From Euglena gracilis (Eukaryota; Euglenozoa; Euglenophyceae; Euglenales; Euglenaceae), in NCBI GenBank assembly GCA_900893395.1, contig CAAHFI011399710.1, forward strand, positions 1-24,567: 24,567 bases of DNA, read 5' to 3'. Below are positions 21,712 through 24,567 of the stretch, piece by piece. The notes beneath the pieces were generated by a model. It was not told where the DNA came from. It did not search any database and saw nothing but the letters and a program-made list of their open reading frames with translations. A program made the translations under genes and the position numbers. Position 1 is the first letter of the stretch. Every line of letters starts with the position of its first letter.

Positions 21712-22954
21712 AGGTAAAGGATCGCCGACCTCTAGCCGGGGAGAGCGCTCGTTTTTGGAGGCCGGCGCAGCCGATTTCGGCCGAAAACGGCCGAAAAATG
21801 ACGTTTTGGGGTGTCGTTTCGTGCTATTTTGCGCCTCCCGGGCGGTAACGGCTGCGTTTTACGCACGCCCGCCGCGGGCAAAATTGCGCCTATCCGCCCG
21901 CCGCCCTTCGCAACATTAGGTAAAGGATCGCCGACCTCTAGCCGGGCAGAGCGCTCGTTTTTGGAGCGGCGCAGCCGATTTCGGCCGAAAACGGCCGAAA
22001 AATGACGTTTTCGGGTCCGTTTACGTGCATTTTGCGCCTCCCGGGCGGTAACGGCTGCGTTTTACGCACGCCCGCCGCGGCAAAATTGCGCCTATCCGCC
22101 CGCCGCCCTTCGCAACATTAGGTAAAGGATCGCCGACCTCTAGCCGGGCAGAGCGCTCGTTTTTGGAGGCCGGCGCAGCCGATTTCGGCCGAAAACGGCC
22201 GAAAAATGACGTTTTGGGCGTCCGTTTTACGTGCTATTTTGCGCCTCCCGGGCGGTAACGGCTGCGTTTTACGCACGCCCGCCGCGGGCAAAATTGCGCC
22301 ATCCGCCCGCCCCCTTCGCAACAATTAGGTAAAGGATCGCCGACCTCTAGCCGGGGCAGAGCGCTCGTTTTTGGAGCGCCGGCGCAGCCGATTTCGGCCG
22401 AAAACGGCCGAAAAATGACGTTTTGGGGTGTCCGTTTTACGTGCTATTTTGCGCCTCCCGGGCGGTAACGCTGCGTTTTACGCACGCCCGCCGCGGCAAA
22501 ATTGCGCTATCCGCCCGCCGCCCTTCGCAACATTAGGTAGGATCGCCGACCTCTAGCCGGGCAGAGCGCTCGTTTTGGAGGCCGGCGCAGCCGATTTCGG
22601 CCGAAAACGGCCGAAAAATGACGTTTTGGGGTCCGTTTACGTGCTATTTTGCGCCTCCCGGGCGGTAACGGCTGCGTTTTACGCACGCCCGCCGCGGGCA
22701 AAATTGCGCCTATCCGCCCGCCGCCCTTCGCAACATTAGGTAAAGGATCGCCGACCTCTAGCCGGGGCAGAGCGCTCGTTTTTGGAGCGCCGGCGCAGCC
22801 GATTTCGGCCGAAAACGGCCGAAAAATGACGTTTTGGGGTGTTACGTTACGTGCTATTTTGCGCCTCCCGGGCGTAACGGCTGCGTTTTACGCACGCCCG
22901 CCGCGGGCAAAATTGCGCCTATCCCCCGCCGCCCTTCGCAACATTAGGTAAAGG
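21712..22954. repeat. Local family B variant cluster carrying AACATTAGG
   Basis: Six of seven consecutive units (cores 21720, 21926, 22128, 22541, 22746, 22954; exception 22335) have lost one base to read AACATTAGG before the core. Units from 23159 onward mostly return to AACAATTAGG. The form also appears singly at 15123, 15926, 18014, 19258 and 21100. Confidence 0.75.
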
Positions 22955-23572
22955 ATCGCCGACCTCTAGCCGGGGCAGAGCGCTCGTTTTTGGAGGCCGG
23001 CGCAGCCGATTCGGCCGAAAACGGCCGAAAAATGACGTTTTGGGTGTCGTTTTCGTGCTATTTTGCGCCTCCCGGGCGGTAACGGCTGCGTTTTACGCAC
23101 GCCCGCCGCGGCAAAATTGCGCCTATCCGCCCGCCGCCTTCGCAACAATTAGGTAAAGGATCGCCGACCTCTAGCCGGGCAGAGCGCTCGTTTTTGGAGG
23201 CCGGCGCAGCCGATTTCGGCCGAAAACGGCCGAAAAATGACGTTTTTCGGGCGTCGTTCGTGCTATTTTGCGCCTCCCGGGCGGTAACGGCTGCGTTTTA
23301 CGCACGCCCGCCGCGGCAAAATTGCGCCTATCCGCCCGCCGCCCTTCGCAACAATTAGGTAAAGGATCGCCGACCTCTAGCCGGGAGAGCGCTCGTTTTG
23401 GAGCGCCGGCGCAGCCGATTTCGGCCGAAAACGGCCGAAAAATGACGTTTTGGGGTGTCGTTACTTCGTGCTATTTTGCGCCTCCCGGCGGTAACGGCTG
23501 CGTTTTACGCACGCCCGCCGCGGGCAAAATTGCGCCTATCCGCCCGCCGCCCTTCGCAACAGTTAGGTAAAG

Positions 23573-24567
23573 GATCGCCGACCTCTAGCCGGGGCAGAGC
23601 GCTCGTTTTTGGAGGCCGGCGCAGCCGATTTCGGCCGAAACGGCCGAAAATGACGTTTTTCGGGGTGTTCGTTTTCGTGCTATTTGCGCCTCCCGGGCGG
23701 TAACGGCTGCGTTTTACGCACGCCCGCCGCGGGCAAAATTGCGCCTACCGCCCGCCGCCCTTCGCAACAATTAGTAAAGGATCGCCGACCTCTAGCCGGG
23801 CAGAGCGCTCGTTTTTGGAGCGCCGCGCAGCCGATTTCGGCCGAAAACGCCGAAAAATGACGTTTTTCGGGGTCCGTTTACGTGCTATTTTGCGCCTCCC
23901 GGGCGGTAACGCTGCGTTTTACGCACGCCCGCCGCGGGCAAATTGCGCCTATCGCCCGCCGCCCTTCGCAACAATTAGGTAAAGGATCGCCGACCTCTAG
24001 CCGGGCAGAGCGCTCGTTTTTGGAAGGCGGCGCAGCCGATTTCGGCCGAAAACGGCCGAAAAATGACGTTTCGGGGTGCGTCGTTACTCGTGCATTTTGC
24101 GCCTCCCGGGCGTAACGGCTGCGTTTTACGCACGCCCGCCGCGCAAAATTGCGGCTATCCGCCCGCCGCCCTTCGCAACAATTAGTAAGGATCGCCGACC
24201 TCTACCGGGGCAGCGCTCGTTTTGGAGCCGGCGCAGCCGATTTCGGCCGAAACGGCCGAAAAATGACGTTTCGGGTGTCGTGTTCGTGCTTTTTGCGCCT
24301 CCCGGGCGGTAACGGCTCGTTTTACGCACGCCGCCGCGGGCAAAATGCGCTATCCGCCCGCCGCCCTTCGCAACATTAGGTAAAGGATCGCCGACCTCTA
24401 GCCGGGGCAGAGCGCTCGTTTTGGAGGCCGCGCAGCCGATTTCGGCCGAAAACGGCCGAAAAATGACGTTTCGGGGTGTTCGTGTTTGTGCTATTTTGCG
24501 CCTCCCGGGCGTAACGCTGCGTTTACGCACGCCCGCCGCGGGCAAAATTGCGCCTATCCGCGCCGCC
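23573..24567. repeat. Most eroded part of the array, at the right end
   Basis: The last five units carry the most small losses per copy, for example TTAGTAAGG for TTAGGTAAAGG, CTCTACCGGGG for CTCTAGCCGGGG, and shortened GGAGCGCC, CCGCCGCGGGC and T-runs. Unit spacing is 196-207 bases against about 211 near 9,000. Substitutions remain rare. Either this approaches the natural edge of the array or consensus quality drops toward the end of an assembled contig. Confidence 0.8.

Larger units (their letters stand above)
1..24567. repeat. Head-to-tail satellite array filling the window, about 117 copies
   Basis: Every part of the window is a copy of one ~210-base unit in the same orientation. The core GATCGCCGAC (or a slightly altered form) recurs at 117 positions, first at 141 and last at 24386. 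There is no inverted copy, no inserted transposon and no unique spacer. Mean spacing is about 212 bases in the left third and about 208 in the rest. Both ends of the window are inside a unit, so the array is longer than what is shown or the assembly stops within it. No stretch of this window contains a gene that I can support. Such arrays are typical of eukaryotic heterochromatin, but this monomer is not one I recognise. rDNA spacer subrepeats are an alternative that the window cannot exclude, because no rRNA sequence is present. Confidence 0.98.
8401..24567. repeat. Family B satellite block, about 77 monomers, 214 shrinking to about 205 bases
   Basis: Family B is recognised by GAAAACGGCCGAAAAATGAC, GTGCTATTTTGCGCC, GGTAACGGCTGCG, GGCAAAATTGCGCCTATCC, GCAGAGCGCTCG, TTTTTGGAGCGCC and GGCGCAGCCGATTT. 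Core starts after 8401 are 8614, 8825, 9039, 9253, 9465, 9676, 9885, 10096, 10305, 10516, 10725, 10936, 11146, 11354, 11568, 11776, 11988, 12199, 12407, 12618, 12829, 13040, 13251, 13457, 13667, 13878, 14086, 14296, 14501, 14710, 14918, 15123, 15329, 15535, 15719, 15926, 16136, 16346, 16556, 16762, 16969, 17178, 17388, 17596, 17805, 18014, 18225, 18432, 18635, 18843, 19052, 19258, 19465, 19673, 19871, 20076, 20280, 20480, 20688, 20896, 21100, 21309, 21515, 21720, 21926, 22128, 22335, 22541, 22746, 22954, 23159, 23365, 23573, 23780, 23985, 24190 and 24386. Outside one hypervariable block the copies near 8,600-11,000 are almost identical. Confidence 0.96.

Noticed and set aside
8401-21720. A regular higher-order repeat across all of family B
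   Set aside because: I compared the order of variable-block forms and the GGAGGCC and GTAACGCTG variants across units and found no consistent period. Isolated matching pairs (cores near 11,146 and 14,296) do not extend to their neighbours.
8401-24567. CRISPR-like architecture (constant repeat alternating with a short variable block)
   Set aside because: The constant part is ~190 bases and the variable part only ~14-21 bases of restricted GT-rich composition. The variable forms are related to one another rather than unrelated spacers, and there are no cas genes. It is a satellite with one variable segment.
1-24567. Retrotransposon, DNA transposon or rDNA sequence hidden in the array
   Set aside because: No unit is interrupted by foreign sequence, no inverted or terminal repeats or target duplications are seen, and no rRNA-like segment is present. 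Irregular spacings are explained by small internal deletions.

Overview
The whole 24,567-base window is one uninterrupted head-to-tail tandem repeat (satellite DNA). I find no gene, RNA gene, mobile element, CRISPR array or unique sequence in it. Using the conserved core GATCGCCGAC (one altered copy) as a ruler, I placed 117 successive copies by eye, all in the same orientation, 185-218 bases apart with very few outliers. The array enters at base 1 and leaves at base 24567 in mid-unit, so its true length is unknown and both borders lie outside the window.

Two related monomer families occupy separate blocks. Family A (bases 1 to about 8,400, about 40 copies, usually 212-215 bases) comes first. 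Family B (about 8,400 to the end, about 77 copies, about 211 bases at first, shrinking to about 206 near the right end) follows. They share most of the unit but differ at about seven diagnostic places. The change from A to B happens once, inside one monomer, between bases 8366 and 8427. Family B has a short hypervariable block of roughly 14-21 bases that differs in nearly every copy, while the other ~190 bases are almost constant. In family A the matching block is stable.

The unit is about 60% GC, holds about 30 CpG dinucleotides (well above the chance expectation), and carries several perfect short dyads. Nearly all differences between copies are losses of one or a few bases rather than substitutions, and they become commoner toward both ends of the window. 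This may reflect real array ageing at the edges. It may equally reflect indel errors in a long-read contig with thin coverage at its ends, and the sequence alone cannot decide.

A long GC-rich satellite of this size is most typical of a eukaryotic nuclear genome (pericentromeric, subtelomeric or other heterochromatin, or possibly rDNA spacer subrepeats). I do not recognise the monomer as a named satellite and cannot name the host. The many open reading frames of 60-270 codons are by-products of a GC-rich repeat that is open in one frame per unit; I do not call any of them genes.
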